DNA of 14,102 nt, taken from Elusimicrobiota bacterium (lineage in GTDB: Bacteria; Elusimicrobiota; UBA8919). Every line of letters begins with the position of its first letter. The stretch's first letter is position 1. This document shows positions 1-8,401 of this stretch, piece by piece. The notes beneath the pieces were generated by a model. That model saw only the letters and a list, made by a program, of their open reading frames with translations. It made no database searches and was not told the DNA's origin. Where the stretch lies: contig DMMW01000057.1 of the NCBI GenBank assembly GCA_003452965.1, positions 308-14,409 on the forward strand, written 5' to 3'. The position numbers were made by a program, and so were the translations under genes.

Positions 1-34
1 CTGTATTCTGTATACTATCTTTTGGAGGAATATA

Positions 35-733
35 ATGGATTTTTTTAGAAAACATATGAAAACCATATTTTGGATAACTCTTCTTGGTTTCTTATTAGCA
101 ACTTTCGCATATTTTGGTGCAGGTGGAATTTTAACAAAAGGAATAGATACGGTAGCAACTGTAAATTCAAAAAAGATTTCATATACAGAATTTTCAAAAC
201 AAGTCGATAGAATAGTTGAAAATCAGCGAGCACAAAGGGAGAATTCCCAGCTTACGGATGAAGAAATCCGCCAGATAAAAACAGGCGTTTTACAGGATAT
301 GGTATCGGAAGAAGCTTTTCATTTAATGGCTTTGGAATACGGTTTAGATACTACTGATAACGAAGTAAGGGCGTATTTGCAACAGATTCCTCAATTTCAA
401 AAAAACGGACATTTTGATCATATGACTTATTTTCAGGCATTAAGATACGGTTTAAAAATGAGTCCTGAAGATTTTGAAAAATCAAGAAAAAGAGCATTGA
501 CCGTTGATAAACTTAGATATCTTATTTATCTTGAATCAAAAGTTACCGACAAAGAAGCAGAATACGAATATTTAAGAAGAAACGGGAATTTAAAAAATTG
601 GCTGAAAGAAAAAGATAAGTTTATTGAAACATTGCAGGGTGAAAAAAGAGTACGGTTATTCAATCAATTTGTAAATATATTGCAACAAAAAATAAAAATA
701 AAGGATTATCTTGTAAAATTTGAACAACAATAA
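35..733 (+). CDS. Membrane-anchored SurA/PpiD N-terminal-domain protein lacking a parvulin domain
   Basis: Probable periplasmic folding helper held in the inner membrane. The start is ATG at 35 behind a good ribosome site (GGAGG, 6 bases before it). Residues 1-9 are basic (FRKHMK), residues about 10-31 form one hydrophobic membrane segment, and the rest faces out. Residues about 40-180 look like the SurA/PpiD N-terminal chaperone lobe: a short beta strand (VATVNSKKIS), then helices including the TDEEIRQIKTGVLQDMVSE and FQALRYGLKMSPEDFEKS segments. Residues about 195-228 resemble the C-terminal helix that packs on this lobe. The PPIase (parvulin) domain that normally lies between them is absent, so the protein is 232 residues against about 620 for PpiD. 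The reading frame looks intact. A TATACT at 11-16 could be a -10 box, but its -35 would be outside the window. Family call good, exact role inferred. Confidence 0.8.
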   Translation: MDFFRKHMKTIFWITLLGFLLATFAYFGAGGILTKGIDTVATVNSKKISYTEFSKQVDRIVENQRAQRENSQLTDEEIRQIKTGVLQDMVSEEAFHLMALEYGLDTTDNEVRAYLQQIPQFQKNGHFDHMTYFQALRYGLKMSPEDFEKSRKRALTVDKLRYLIYLESKVTDKEAEYEYLRRNGNLKNWLKEKDKFIETLQGEKRVRLFNQFVNILQQKIKIKDYLVKFEQQ

Positions 734-841
734 GGGAGTTATCGCGTTACTTGAGATATAGAGTTCATACTATAGAAACTTAATAAACCTAATAAACTCT
801 AAAAACCCCATAACCCTATAACTCTATTAACCCATTAATTT

Positions 842-1573
842 ATGACAGATATTCAATTTTCAATAATAATTTCATCAATAATTGCAGGAATAGCAACTAT
901 AATAGGAACTATATTTATATTTGCTAATGAGAAAATCGCCAAAAATAATTCTGTTTATTTAATAAGCTTTGCAGCAGGTATAATGCTTGCGACTTCTTTT
1001 TTGCACCTTATACCGGAATCTTTAGAAATATCCGAAAAGGTTCCATTTTTTGTTTTATTAGGATTTCTTATCTTTTACTTAATACAAAATTATTTGATTA
1101 CTATCCATCCCTGCAGTGACGAGCATTGTGCAGTACACAATCTAAGTACTATGTCTTTTATAGGTTTAGCGGTTCACTCGCTTTTAGACGGGATAGCGAT
1201 TGGTATCGGTTTTGAGGTTTCGTCAACAATAGGAATATTTACTGCAATAGCCGTTATTCTTCATGAATTGCCGGAAGGATTAATAACAACCAGTATATTA
1301 TTACATGCCAACCTGCAAAGGAAAAGAATTTGGATATACTCATTAATTGTCGCACTGGCAACACCTTTTGGGGCAATAACTTCATTATTTTTTGTTAAAA
1401 ATCTGCAACCTCATATTTTAGGAAATGCTCTCGCAATAACAGCAGGATCGTTTATCTATCTTGCATCTGCAGATTTAATTCCGGAAATACACAGGTCAAA
1501 AAGAAAAATTAATAGTGCAATTTTAATATTTGGGATAATATTTATTTTCTTATTGGGCAAACTATTCCATTGA
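842..1573 (+). CDS. ZIP-family divalent metal transporter
   Basis: Predicted inner-membrane importer of zinc or other divalent metals, ZIP family. The 243 residues contain about eight hydrophobic segments. The two diagnostic metal-site helices are present: HSLLDG at residues 112-117 and HELPEG at 141-146. Supporting conserved pieces are SFLHLIPES near 52-60 and DLIPE near 211-215. The loop at about 89-99 has His and Cys residues (HPCSDEHCAVH) and may be the variable metal-binding loop between helices 3 and 4. The length is normal for bacterial GufA/ZupT-like members. There is no recognisable ribosome site in front of the ATG at 842; the upstream bases are repeat-like and AT-rich, so the start is less certain than the family. 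No metal-responsive operator was recognised. Confidence 0.92.
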   Translation: MTDIQFSIIISSIIAGIATIIGTIFIFANEKIAKNNSVYLISFAAGIMLATSFLHLIPESLEISEKVPFFVLLGFLIFYLIQNYLITIHPCSDEHCAVHNLSTMSFIGLAVHSLLDGIAIGIGFEVSSTIGIFTAIAVILHELPEGLITTSILLHANLQRKRIWIYSLIVALATPFGAITSLFFVKNLQPHILGNALAITAGSFIYLASADLIPEIHRSKRKINSAILIFGIIFIFLLGKLFH

Positions 1574-1617
1574 TTATTGATTCAATGCCTGCCACAGAAT
1601 AGCGACATGGAGGTCTT

Positions 1618-1938
1618 ATGAGTGAAATTATTTTAACTGATGCAAATTTTGAAGAGGAAGTTTTAAAATCACAGGTTCCGGTTTTGGTTGATTTTTGGGC
1701 AACTTGGTGCGGACCTTGTAAAATGATTGCGCCGGTAATTGAAGAAATTGCAAAGGAATTTGAAGGAAAAATTAAAGTAGGTAAATTGAACGTTGATGAA
1801 AATCAAAATAGACCTGCTGAGTATGGCATTTCTGCAATTCCCACTATTCTAATTTTTAAGGAAGGTAATATTGCTAAAAAAATAGTGGGCTTTTCCGGTA
1901 AACCAAAACTTGTTTCAGAAATAAATTCAATACTATAA
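1618..1938 (+). CDS. trxA: Thioredoxin
   Basis: Classical small cytosolic thioredoxin, 106 residues, reducing protein disulfides at the expense of thioredoxin reductase. The active site WCGPCK is at residues 30-35 (Cys31 and Cys34), preceded by VLVDFWAT. The buried Asp is at residue 25, and the cis-proline of the AIPT motif is at residue 75. There is no signal peptide. The start ATG at 1618 follows GGAGG at a short but usable spacing of about four bases. It lies 44 bases after the ZIP gene, so co-transcription is possible. It converges with a minus-strand operon that contains a CcdA-like protein, the type of membrane carrier normally fed by cytoplasmic thioredoxin. That makes a functional link plausible, though the two are not co-transcribed. 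Confidence 0.96.
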   Translation: MSEIILTDANFEEEVLKSQVPVLVDFWATWCGPCKMIAPVIEEIAKEFEGKIKVGKLNVDENQNRPAEYGISAIPTILIFKEGNIAKKIVGFSGKPKLVSEINSIL

Positions 1939-2045
1939 GTATAGTTCATTGTAAAGAGTTCATGGTTCATTGTTTTGGTTTATCGTCTCACTGTTTACTA
2001 TCAACTCCGAACTATGAACTTTTAACCTTTTTACCTAAATTTATT
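1939..2045. repeat. Convergent spacer with AGTTCAT-type inverted and direct words
   Basis: Spacer between the convergent thioredoxin and spermidine-synthase-like genes. It holds AGTTCAT at 1943-1949 and 1957-1963 on the plus strand, followed by GGTTCAT to 1970, and the inverse ATGAACT at 2014-2020. Reading the minus strand from 2020 gives another run of the same style (AGTTCATAGTTCGGAG). No hairpin followed by a T-tract was found, so the terminators of the two converging units are not evident. Confidence 0.5.
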
Positions 2046-4193
2046 TTATAAGCAACTTCGTACTAATAATAAAAATAAAATTCCTGCGGCCAAATAACAG
2101 CTATTTATGATACCAAAAATCGGTATAAATATTAAACTTACCAAAATTGTGCCTAACATCGCACCGAATAAATCAATTGCATAAAATTTTCCAATCTGTT
2201 GTTCATTAACGATTCCGTATCCTTTAACAACCAGCGGGAATAAGACTCCAACATATACTCCGGCAATAAATATCAATAAATAGAATATTGAAACAGTATA
2301 AAACGGATTTTTTAATATAAACCTAAAAAGAAAAGGTAATAAAATTATATAAATCAAATTTAGAAATATTATTATTTTTGTCATTCTAAAAATATTTGCG
2401 CTTTTTGCAATATATTTATCCGATAAATAACTGCCCATGCCTATCCCGAAAAGACACAATGCTAATAGAATCCCTATCTTACTATAAACATATCCATATA
2501 CTGATTGAAAAGCAAAAATAATTAAAAATTCCGCAAGAATTGATATAAAACTTATGACTAACAAAACCGTTTGCCAGTAAAATTTTTTAAATTTTATAAG
2601 AATAATAGATACTATTGCAGAAAATGAAATTATTGTTAATAATCTGTTTTTTTCAAATATTTTAAATATTTTCCGGAATGATTCTGTTCCGAATATCGAT
2701 GTCCAGTAATTTAATCCGTAATAGTAACATATAGGATAAAAATCGTAATTTATCGGAACCTCACTGATTTTTTCAGTTATCCATTCATTAACCTTTTTAG
2801 TTCTATCGGCTCTTAAAATATATCTTAAATAATATCGTGTAAAATATTTTATATTTATTTGTCGTATTCTTATTTCTCTTAATAAATATTTGTAATTAAT
2901 ATTCAGCTTTTTTTCTGAACACATAAAATAGTTCTTTGAACCGATTACTATAGAAACATTCGTAAAAACAGGATTTAATGTATTGTATATTGAGGCACTT
3001 AGAAGTTTTAATTCATCATTCATATAGTTCTCGGAAGATAATAAGGGAAATATAAAAATTCCGTTTTCACTTAATGTCTCTTTTATTTCCTTAAAAAATT
3101 CTATAGTAAAATGTCTATTGGCAAATCCTGTCAAGGGTGCTGGGACATCAGCAATAATACAATCAAATTTCCTTTTTGTTCTTTTAAGAAAAAACCTGCT
3201 GTCAATTTTTAGTACTTCTAATCGTGGATCTCTAAGCAATTTCTTTGTTTCGTCGTTTGAATATTTTTCCAATAATTGTAAAAAAACGGAGTTGGGCTGA
3301 AGATAGACTACGCTATTTACTTTATATTTTAAAACTTCTGCAATATTATTGTATGCACCGCCAATTATTAATACATCTTTGGGTTTCTTTATAAGTAATA
3401 ATGGAAAATGAATTATTTCTTCGTTATTTGATAATAGTTCCGTTGCTGTTATTTTATTGGAATTTTCGTAAAAATCGTGTTCGGCACCGCTTCTTATTAC
3501 CGTAATCCTACCATAAACTGAATCTTTGGATTCTGCAATATCAAAAGGTTTCCATTGATATATAATAGAGAGTTTTTCTATAGTATTGGAATTCCATATG
3601 CACGCAACGACTAATATTAATAAAAAAATATATTTTTTTGAAAAATTTAGAAAAAGTAACAAAAATATTAAAAAAGAAAAAAATAGACTAATCTGTATGG
3701 TATTAAAAAATCTGATAAAAATAATACTTACCAATAATCCTCCGAAAACGGTACCAAATACTTCAAAGGCATAATATCTACCCACATGGTTGTTGTTCGT
3801 TATAAAAGCCATCTTAACCGCAATTACAAACCATATACCGAAAAAAATGCTAAATAGCATTGCTATTAATAATGAAATTAGCATTGTCGGACCTATTCCC
3901 AATATTTCGGTAGGTATTCTTTGTAAAAATGGTTTTATAATTCTAATCAGAATTATTCCAATCGGCATAAGAAAAGCAATCAATAAGAGCAAATAAGAAA
4001 ATATTTTTTTTGCACTCCCTAAACGATTGATAAAGAAACCTGCCAAATAAGAACCCAAACCCGACATCATCATCCAACTGGCAAGAAAAATACCAATAGT
4101 AATTTCATTATCGGAAAAAACAACTAAAAACTCTCTTAAAATTACTATTTGATAGCCTAAAGATATAAAACCCAGCAAAAATAAATTAGTCAT
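2046..4193 (-). CDS. Large membrane protein with degenerate spermidine-synthase-like domain
   Basis: Member of the membrane proteins in which a polyamine-synthase/methyltransferase-like domain sits between two hydrophobic halves; 715 residues. Residues 1-210 hold about six or seven membrane segments with MSGLGSYLAGFF and YYAFEVFGTVFGG. Residues about 215-490 form the soluble domain. Residues about 510-715 are membrane again, with GIGMGSYLSDKYI and FYAIDLFGAMLG, which echo the first half and suggest internal duplication. In the soluble domain the glycine-rich loop reads GGAYNN (278-283) instead of the usual GGG-x-GG form. The acidic residue expected after the second strand is Gln299 (YLQPN). 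Asp349 in IIADVPAP and the NRHFT region are kept. Catalysis is therefore doubtful. The start ATG overlaps the previous gene's stop (ATGA), implying translational coupling; no ribosome site is seen. Family confident, substrate unknown. Confidence 0.8.
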   Translation of the reverse strand: MTNLFLLGFISLGYQIVILREFLVVFSDNEITIGIFLASWMMMSGLGSYLAGFFINRLGSAKKIFSYLLLLIAFLMPIGIILIRIIKPFLQRIPTEILGIGPTMLISLLIAMLFSIFFGIWFVIAVKMAFITNNNHVGRYYAFEVFGTVFGGLLVSIIFIRFFNTIQISLFFSFLIFLLLFLNFSKKYIFLLILVVACIWNSNTIEKLSIIYQWKPFDIAESKDSVYGRITVIRSGAEHDFYENSNKITATELLSNNEEIIHFPLLLIKKPKDVLIIGGAYNNIAEVLKYKVNSVVYLQPNSVFLQLLEKYSNDETKKLLRDPRLEVLKIDSRFFLKRTKRKFDCIIADVPAPLTGFANRHFTIEFFKEIKETLSENGIFIFPLLSSENYMNDELKLLSASIYNTLNPVFTNVSIVIGSKNYFMCSEKKLNINYKYLLREIRIRQINIKYFTRYYLRYILRADRTKKVNEWITEKISEVPINYDFYPICYYYGLNYWTSIFGTESFRKIFKIFEKNRLLTIISFSAIVSIILIKFKKFYWQTVLLVISFISILAEFLIIFAFQSVYGYVYSKIGILLALCLFGIGMGSYLSDKYIAKSANIFRMTKIIIFLNLIYIILLPFLFRFILKNPFYTVSIFYLLIFIAGVYVGVLFPLVVKGYGIVNEQQIGKFYAIDLFGAMLGTILVSLIFIPIFGIINSCYLAAGILFLLLVRSCL

Positions 4194-4822
4194 AATATCA
4201 GTTTAAGTGCAAAAATAATTAGCAATACATTGCCTATTATTTTAAATATTAAAAACATCTCTTTTGACTTTGAACAATAATTAGAAATAAACCCGAGCAG
4301 TAATCCGCAAAATATAAGCGGTGATATAAAAGTACCGACCCCGAACATAAAACCATAAAATAAACCAAAATAAATACTTTCTGATTTTACAACAATATAT
4401 GAAAGAATAGCTAAAAGCGGAGCACAAGGCGAAAGCCCGATTAGTAAGCCGATAAAGAAAGAGTTGAAGTTAAGTCTTTTCTCTGAAAATTTACATAAAA
4501 AATTACAGACTTTTATTTTATCTTTACCAATATTATAAATCGGCAAAATTAATAATAATAATATACCGGCTGCACGTTTAAAAACATCTTTTTGGATATC
4601 AAAAGTATTAATTAATGCAACCGATGCGAAACCTAATAAACTATAAGCAAGTATTCTTCCTAAAGAAAAAGAAATAGTAATTTTGAGCCCTTCCTTCTGG
4701 TCAGCGCCGTTTGCAAAAATATAGGATGAAATTAACGGAGCACAAAATAAAAAACAGGGACCGACTCCTAAAACTATCCCTGTTATAAATAATTCGGTTA
4801 CAACACTAAAATTTATTCCCAT
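4190..4822 (-). CDS. CcdA/DsbD-like transmembrane protein (TauE/SafE-type annotation possible)
   Basis: Inner-membrane protein of 210 residues with about six hydrophobic segments, arranged as two related halves. Each half starts with a Gly/Ser-Pro-Cys turn: GPCFLFCAP (Cys23, Cys27) and SPCAP (Cys133). In the CcdA/DsbD family the paired cysteines in these helices carry electrons from cytoplasmic thioredoxin to the outside. A transport role is the alternative, since databases often label such proteins as sulfite-exporter-like or as ArsG-type efflux permeases. The first codons overlap the end of the upstream radical SAM gene by 10 bases, and the last overlap the downstream gene by 4. This tight coupling suggests a shared pathway. 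The second half and both cysteine turns are intact. The exact partner protein is not identifiable from the window. Confidence 0.75.
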   Translation of the reverse strand: MGINFSVVTELFITGIVLGVGPCFLFCAPLISSYIFANGADQKEGLKITISFSLGRILAYSLLGFASVALINTFDIQKDVFKRAAGILLLLILPIYNIGKDKIKVCNFLCKFSEKRLNFNSFFIGLLIGLSPCAPLLAILSYIVVKSESIYFGLFYGFMFGVGTFISPLIFCGLLLGFISNYCSKSKEMFLIFKIIGNVLLIIFALKLIL

Positions 4823-5919
4823 ATTCCGTATATTTTTTCACTGCAAAACCTGCATTTTCCCTTATTAATATTATTCTCTGCCACACTGAATCCAAGCCGT
4901 TTTATCAGAAGCTTTTTGCATTTCGGACAATATGTGTTTTCACCTTCATTACCCGGCGGGACATTACCGATATATACATATTTTAATCCTTCGCTCATCG
5001 CTATCTTTCTTAAATTTTCAACTATGGAAACCGGTGTGGACGGATAGTTCATCATCTTATAATCAGGATGAAATCTTGTAAAATGCAGCGGCACCTCAGT
5101 CCCGATGTTTTTTACAAGCCACTTGCACATTTTTCTAATTTCTTCCGGACTATCGTTTAATGAAGGTATAACCAAATTGACAATTTCAAGATGGACACCG
5201 GCCTTTTTTATTGTTTTTATTGTCTCCAAAACCGGCTCTAATCTTGCACCCACAATTTCTTCGTAATACTTTTCGTTAAATCCTTTCAAGTCAATTTTAT
5301 AAGCATCAACAAATTTCAAGAGTTTTTTTAGCGGTTCTTGATTTATATAACCGCAGGATACAACAACATTTTTTATTCCTTCCTTTTTAGCGATAGAAGA
5401 TATATCGATCATATACTCATAAAATATTGTCGGCTCTGCATAAGTATATGCTATAATTTTTGATTTCGCTCTCTTTACAGTTCTTACTATATCTTGCGGT
5501 GTAATATATAATCCGTTACTTTCTTCCGGAGTAATTTTAGAAATCTGCCAGTTCTGACAGAATTTACATCCGACATTACATCCGGCAGTCGCAAGAGAGA
5601 ATACATCCGCCCCCGGCACAACATGGAAAAAAGGTTTTTTTTCAATAGGATCGACGTTTATCGTACAAGGGCGAGCATATGTTAACGTATAAAGTTTTCC
5701 CCCTCTGTTCTCTCTTGTCCTGCACAAGCCTCTTTGGTTCAACGCAATCGTACACCGCCATGGACACAATCCGCATTTAACAAAATCATTCGGCAATTTT
5801 TCCCAAAACTGTGCTTCTTTTATTGGGACCTTAACATCTGAATATTTCTGGAATTCTTGGGCATTAAGGAATACCGAAAATAGTAAAAAAAATATTATTA
5901 TTCTAAATTTATTTAACAT
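4813..5919 (-). CDS. amrS: AmmeMemoRadiSam-type radical SAM enzyme with N-terminal signal peptide
   Basis: Radical SAM protein of the AmmeMemoRadiSam family, related to pyruvate-formate-lyase-activating enzymes; 368 residues. The 4Fe-4S motif CxxxCxxC is Cys114, Cys118, Cys121 (AGCNVGCKFCQNW). An N-terminal cysteine cluster (Cys49, Cys52, Cys56, Cys66) and a C-terminal pair of CxxC-type knuckles (YCPKC, KCRFC) match the family pattern. Residues 1-20 form a clear hydrophobic signal peptide with a plausible cleavage site after LNA. No alternative in-frame ATG lies before the conserved domain, so the signal is probably real and the enzyme may act outside the cytoplasm. The partner genes for the AMMECR1 and MEMO proteins are not in the window. 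It overlaps cstA upstream by 11 bases and the CcdA-like gene downstream by 10, and has no ribosome site of its own. The target reaction is unknown. Confidence 0.88.
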   Translation of the reverse strand: MLNKFRIIIFFLLFSVFLNAQEFQKYSDVKVPIKEAQFWEKLPNDFVKCGLCPWRCTIALNQRGLCRTRENRGGKLYTLTYARPCTINVDPIEKKPFFHVVPGADVFSLATAGCNVGCKFCQNWQISKITPEESNGLYITPQDIVRTVKRAKSKIIAYTYAEPTIFYEYMIDISSIAKKEGIKNVVVSCGYINQEPLKKLLKFVDAYKIDLKGFNEKYYEEIVGARLEPVLETIKTIKKAGVHLEIVNLVIPSLNDSPEEIRKMCKWLVKNIGTEVPLHFTRFHPDYKMMNYPSTPVSIVENLRKIAMSEGLKYVYIGNVPPGNEGENTYCPKCKKLLIKRLGFSVAENNINKGKCRFCSEKIYGIWE

Positions 5920-7543
5920 TTTTATTTTTTTTATAAATAGTTAATGCTTCAACAACAATTATAACAGCAAGAATTATTAAAACAACTCCTATAGTAACAA
6001 GAAGATAATTTCTTTTTGAAAGAAACTGCATCATCTGGTAAACAATTGCAGCAATCGTTGTAACCAGCATAAAAATTGCAGGATAGAATGTATAACCTGT
6101 CGGTTTCTTTTTTGATAAAAGAACCAAAGAAATAACGACTAAAACTATCGCAGCAATCAGCTGATTTGAAGCTCCGAATATTGGCCATATCTTTTTCCAA
6201 TCGCCAAATGCAAGCAATCCAGCTAAAATAATAACAACTGATGTCGAAAAATATTTATTTCTAAATAACTTGATATTCAAACCTTCTCCAAAAAGCTCTA
6301 CTGCAATATACCTGGTAATTCTTGAAGCCGTATCAAGAGTAGTCATGACAAAGGCATTAAGAATAAGAATGGCAATAAATTTTCCAGCTGCAGAACCGAA
6401 AAGACATCTTGTAATTTCACCATAACCTGTGGCAAAAGTACCTATAGAATCACCCGATTTAATTAACTCTGGATAAATCAAATTCGGTGCGCAATTCGCA
6501 CCCGTCCAAAATAAACCGGCACTTACAGATAACAATGCCAAAATTGCCAGAATACCTTCAATAACCATTGCCCCATATCCTATCTTTTTCGCATCTCCCT
6601 CGCTTGTAATCTGTTTTGAACTTGTACCGGAAGAAACTAAAGTATGAAAACCTGAAACGGCACCGCATGCAATAAAAACAAACATCATAGGCCAAAGATT
6701 CCCTATATTACTGTTCCAACTGGTAAAAACAGGAACATTTATTTTCGGATGGCTTATTATCAAACCTAAATAACCGAAAATCAATCCAAAAACAAGCAGA
6801 TATGCTGAGAGATAATCCCTCGGTTGTAAAAGAATATTAACAGGAATAATAGACGCAATAAAGCAATAAATTAGAAGTATAGCCATCCAGAGCCTTGTGC
6901 CACCTCCAACAACAATAGGAAAGCTATTACCTAAAAACAAAAGACCTGCTAATAAAATAAGTCCAAATATAGTAGATAAAACATAATTAAATTTTAAGAC
7001 ATAAATTAAAAATCCGATTAAAACAGCAACCAAAATAAGTCCGAATGTTGGTATAACAACTTTAGGTTCACCGATTAGTGTCTGTGCAGTTGTTGCAGCA
7101 AAAACAGCAATTACCAAAATCAAAGCTAAAAAAAGAAAAAGTGAAAAAATTATCTTTGTCTTCCTGCCCATAACCGACTGCGTAATATCTCCTATTGACT
7201 TACCTCCGTTTTTTATTGAAACTATTAGCGAAGAAAAATCATGGACTCCTCCGATAAAAATAGTTCCTAAAACAATCCACAAAAGAGAAGGCAACCAACC
7301 CCAATAAACACAGGCAAGAACCGGTCCTATTATAGGACCCGCACCTGCTATGGAAGAAAAATGATGTCCGAATAATATCGTCCAATGCTTAGCAGGGACA
7401 TAATCCACACCATCATAATTAGCAGTTGCCGGTGTTTCTTTTGATTTATCTATATCAAACAACTTTTCAATAATCGCGCCATAAAACCTATACCCGATAA
7501 TTAAAGCAACAATCCCGATTATCGCTACAACTAAAGAGTTCAT
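5909..7543 (-). CDS. cstA: Carbon starvation protein CstA family transporter
   Basis: Inner-membrane transporter of the CstA family, whose studied members import pyruvate or peptides under carbon limitation. Of 544 residues most are hydrophobic, with roughly 14-16 membrane segments. The family hallmark GHHFSSIAGAGPIIGPVLA spans residues 59-77. The SGFHTLVSSGTSSKQ segment in the middle and the following C-terminal five-helix region are also typical. It is shorter than E. coli CstA (about 700 residues) but in the range of the shorter CstA forms. The ATG at 7543 has a strong ribosome site, GGAGGT seven bases ahead, which lies inside the last codons of nfo; the two genes overlap by 4 bases. No sensor-kinase gene of the kind that often controls pyruvate transporters is nearby. 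Confidence 0.95.
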   Translation of the reverse strand: MNSLVVAIIGIVALIIGYRFYGAIIEKLFDIDKSKETPATANYDGVDYVPAKHWTILFGHHFSSIAGAGPIIGPVLACVYWGWLPSLLWIVLGTIFIGGVHDFSSLIVSIKNGGKSIGDITQSVMGRKTKIIFSLFLFLALILVIAVFAATTAQTLIGEPKVVIPTFGLILVAVLIGFLIYVLKFNYVLSTIFGLILLAGLLFLGNSFPIVVGGGTRLWMAILLIYCFIASIIPVNILLQPRDYLSAYLLVFGLIFGYLGLIISHPKINVPVFTSWNSNIGNLWPMMFVFIACGAVSGFHTLVSSGTSSKQITSEGDAKKIGYGAMVIEGILAILALLSVSAGLFWTGANCAPNLIYPELIKSGDSIGTFATGYGEITRCLFGSAAGKFIAILILNAFVMTTLDTASRITRYIAVELFGEGLNIKLFRNKYFSTSVVIILAGLLAFGDWKKIWPIFGASNQLIAAIVLVVISLVLLSKKKPTGYTFYPAIFMLVTTIAAIVYQMMQFLSKRNYLLVTIGVVLIILAVIIVVEALTIYKKNKNVK

Positions 7544-8382
7544 CTCGTTAACCTCCTTAAAATTATAAGATTTTTTCTGTCTTTAATCAAATTAAATCTT
7601 ATCCTTGGTGTTTCAAGAATACCTGGAAGATTTTTTATTTTAGGATGATTTAAAACCGCCCTAAATCCCTCAATCCCGATATTACCCTTTCCGATATGCG
7701 TATGCCTGTCAACTTTCAAACCTCTTTCGCTTATAGAATCATTTAAATGTAAAAACTTTAAATATTCTAAACCGATAACTCTGTCAAATTCCTTTAATGT
7801 ATTATCAAATCCTTTTTTTGAAATATCATAACCTGCCGCGAACAAATGTGCAGTATCAATACACACGCCAATTCTTTTCTTGTCTTTGACATTTTCAATA
7901 ATCCGGTGCAATTCTTCGAACCGCCATCCGATATCCGTTTTACCCCCTGCAAGATTTTCAAGCAGAATGATAATTTCATTTTTTACTCTTGAAAATGCAA
8001 AATTAACAGCTTTAATAATATTTCTAATCCCTGTCTCAAAATCACCGGTAGAATATCTTCCGGGATGAACCACTAAATACTTTGCACCCAGAATTTTGCA
8101 TCTTTTCAACTCGTCAATTAGAACATCAACCGATTTTTTATAAAGCTTTTTATCCGCTGATGCAAGATTGGGAAGATACAGCATATGTACAACCAGCGGA
8201 AAAATATTATTCTCTTTTAATGATTTTTTGAATTCTTTAACTTCTTCTAAATCAAATTCTTTTCGTCCCCATGCACGTGGTGAACGCGAAAAAATCTGAA
8301 TAGTCTCGCAACCCAAAGAAACCGCTTCTTTGATTGTATTTTTAAGTCCATTACCTACCGAACAATGCACACCTAATCTCAT
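7540..8382 (-). CDS. nfo: Endonuclease IV (deoxyribonuclease IV)
   Basis: Metal-dependent AP endonuclease of base excision repair, cutting 5' of abasic sites in a TIM-barrel fold. All nine metal ligands of E. coli Nfo have counterparts: His66, His106, Glu142, Asp176, His179, His212, Asp226, His228 and Glu257. They lie in the expected contexts (VVHM, VVHPG, LENLAGG, DTAHLFAAGYD, LHLNDS, DRHTHIG, ILETPR). The length of 280 residues is normal. There is no ribosome site before the ATG at 8382, and the proposed promoter would give only about a 13-base leader. It is the first gene of the five-gene overlapping unit, and its last codons supply the cstA ribosome site. Linking a repair gene to a transporter operon may be fortuitous. 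Confidence 0.96.
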   Translation of the reverse strand: MRLGVHCSVGNGLKNTIKEAVSLGCETIQIFSRSPRAWGRKEFDLEEVKEFKKSLKENNIFPLVVHMLYLPNLASADKKLYKKSVDVLIDELKRCKILGAKYLVVHPGRYSTGDFETGIRNIIKAVNFAFSRVKNEIIILLENLAGGKTDIGWRFEELHRIIENVKDKKRIGVCIDTAHLFAAGYDISKKGFDNTLKEFDRVIGLEYLKFLHLNDSISERGLKVDRHTHIGKGNIGIEGFRAVLNHPKIKNLPGILETPRIRFNLIKDRKNLIILRRLTR

Positions 8383-8401
8383 ATAAATAATGATTACACA
8401 G

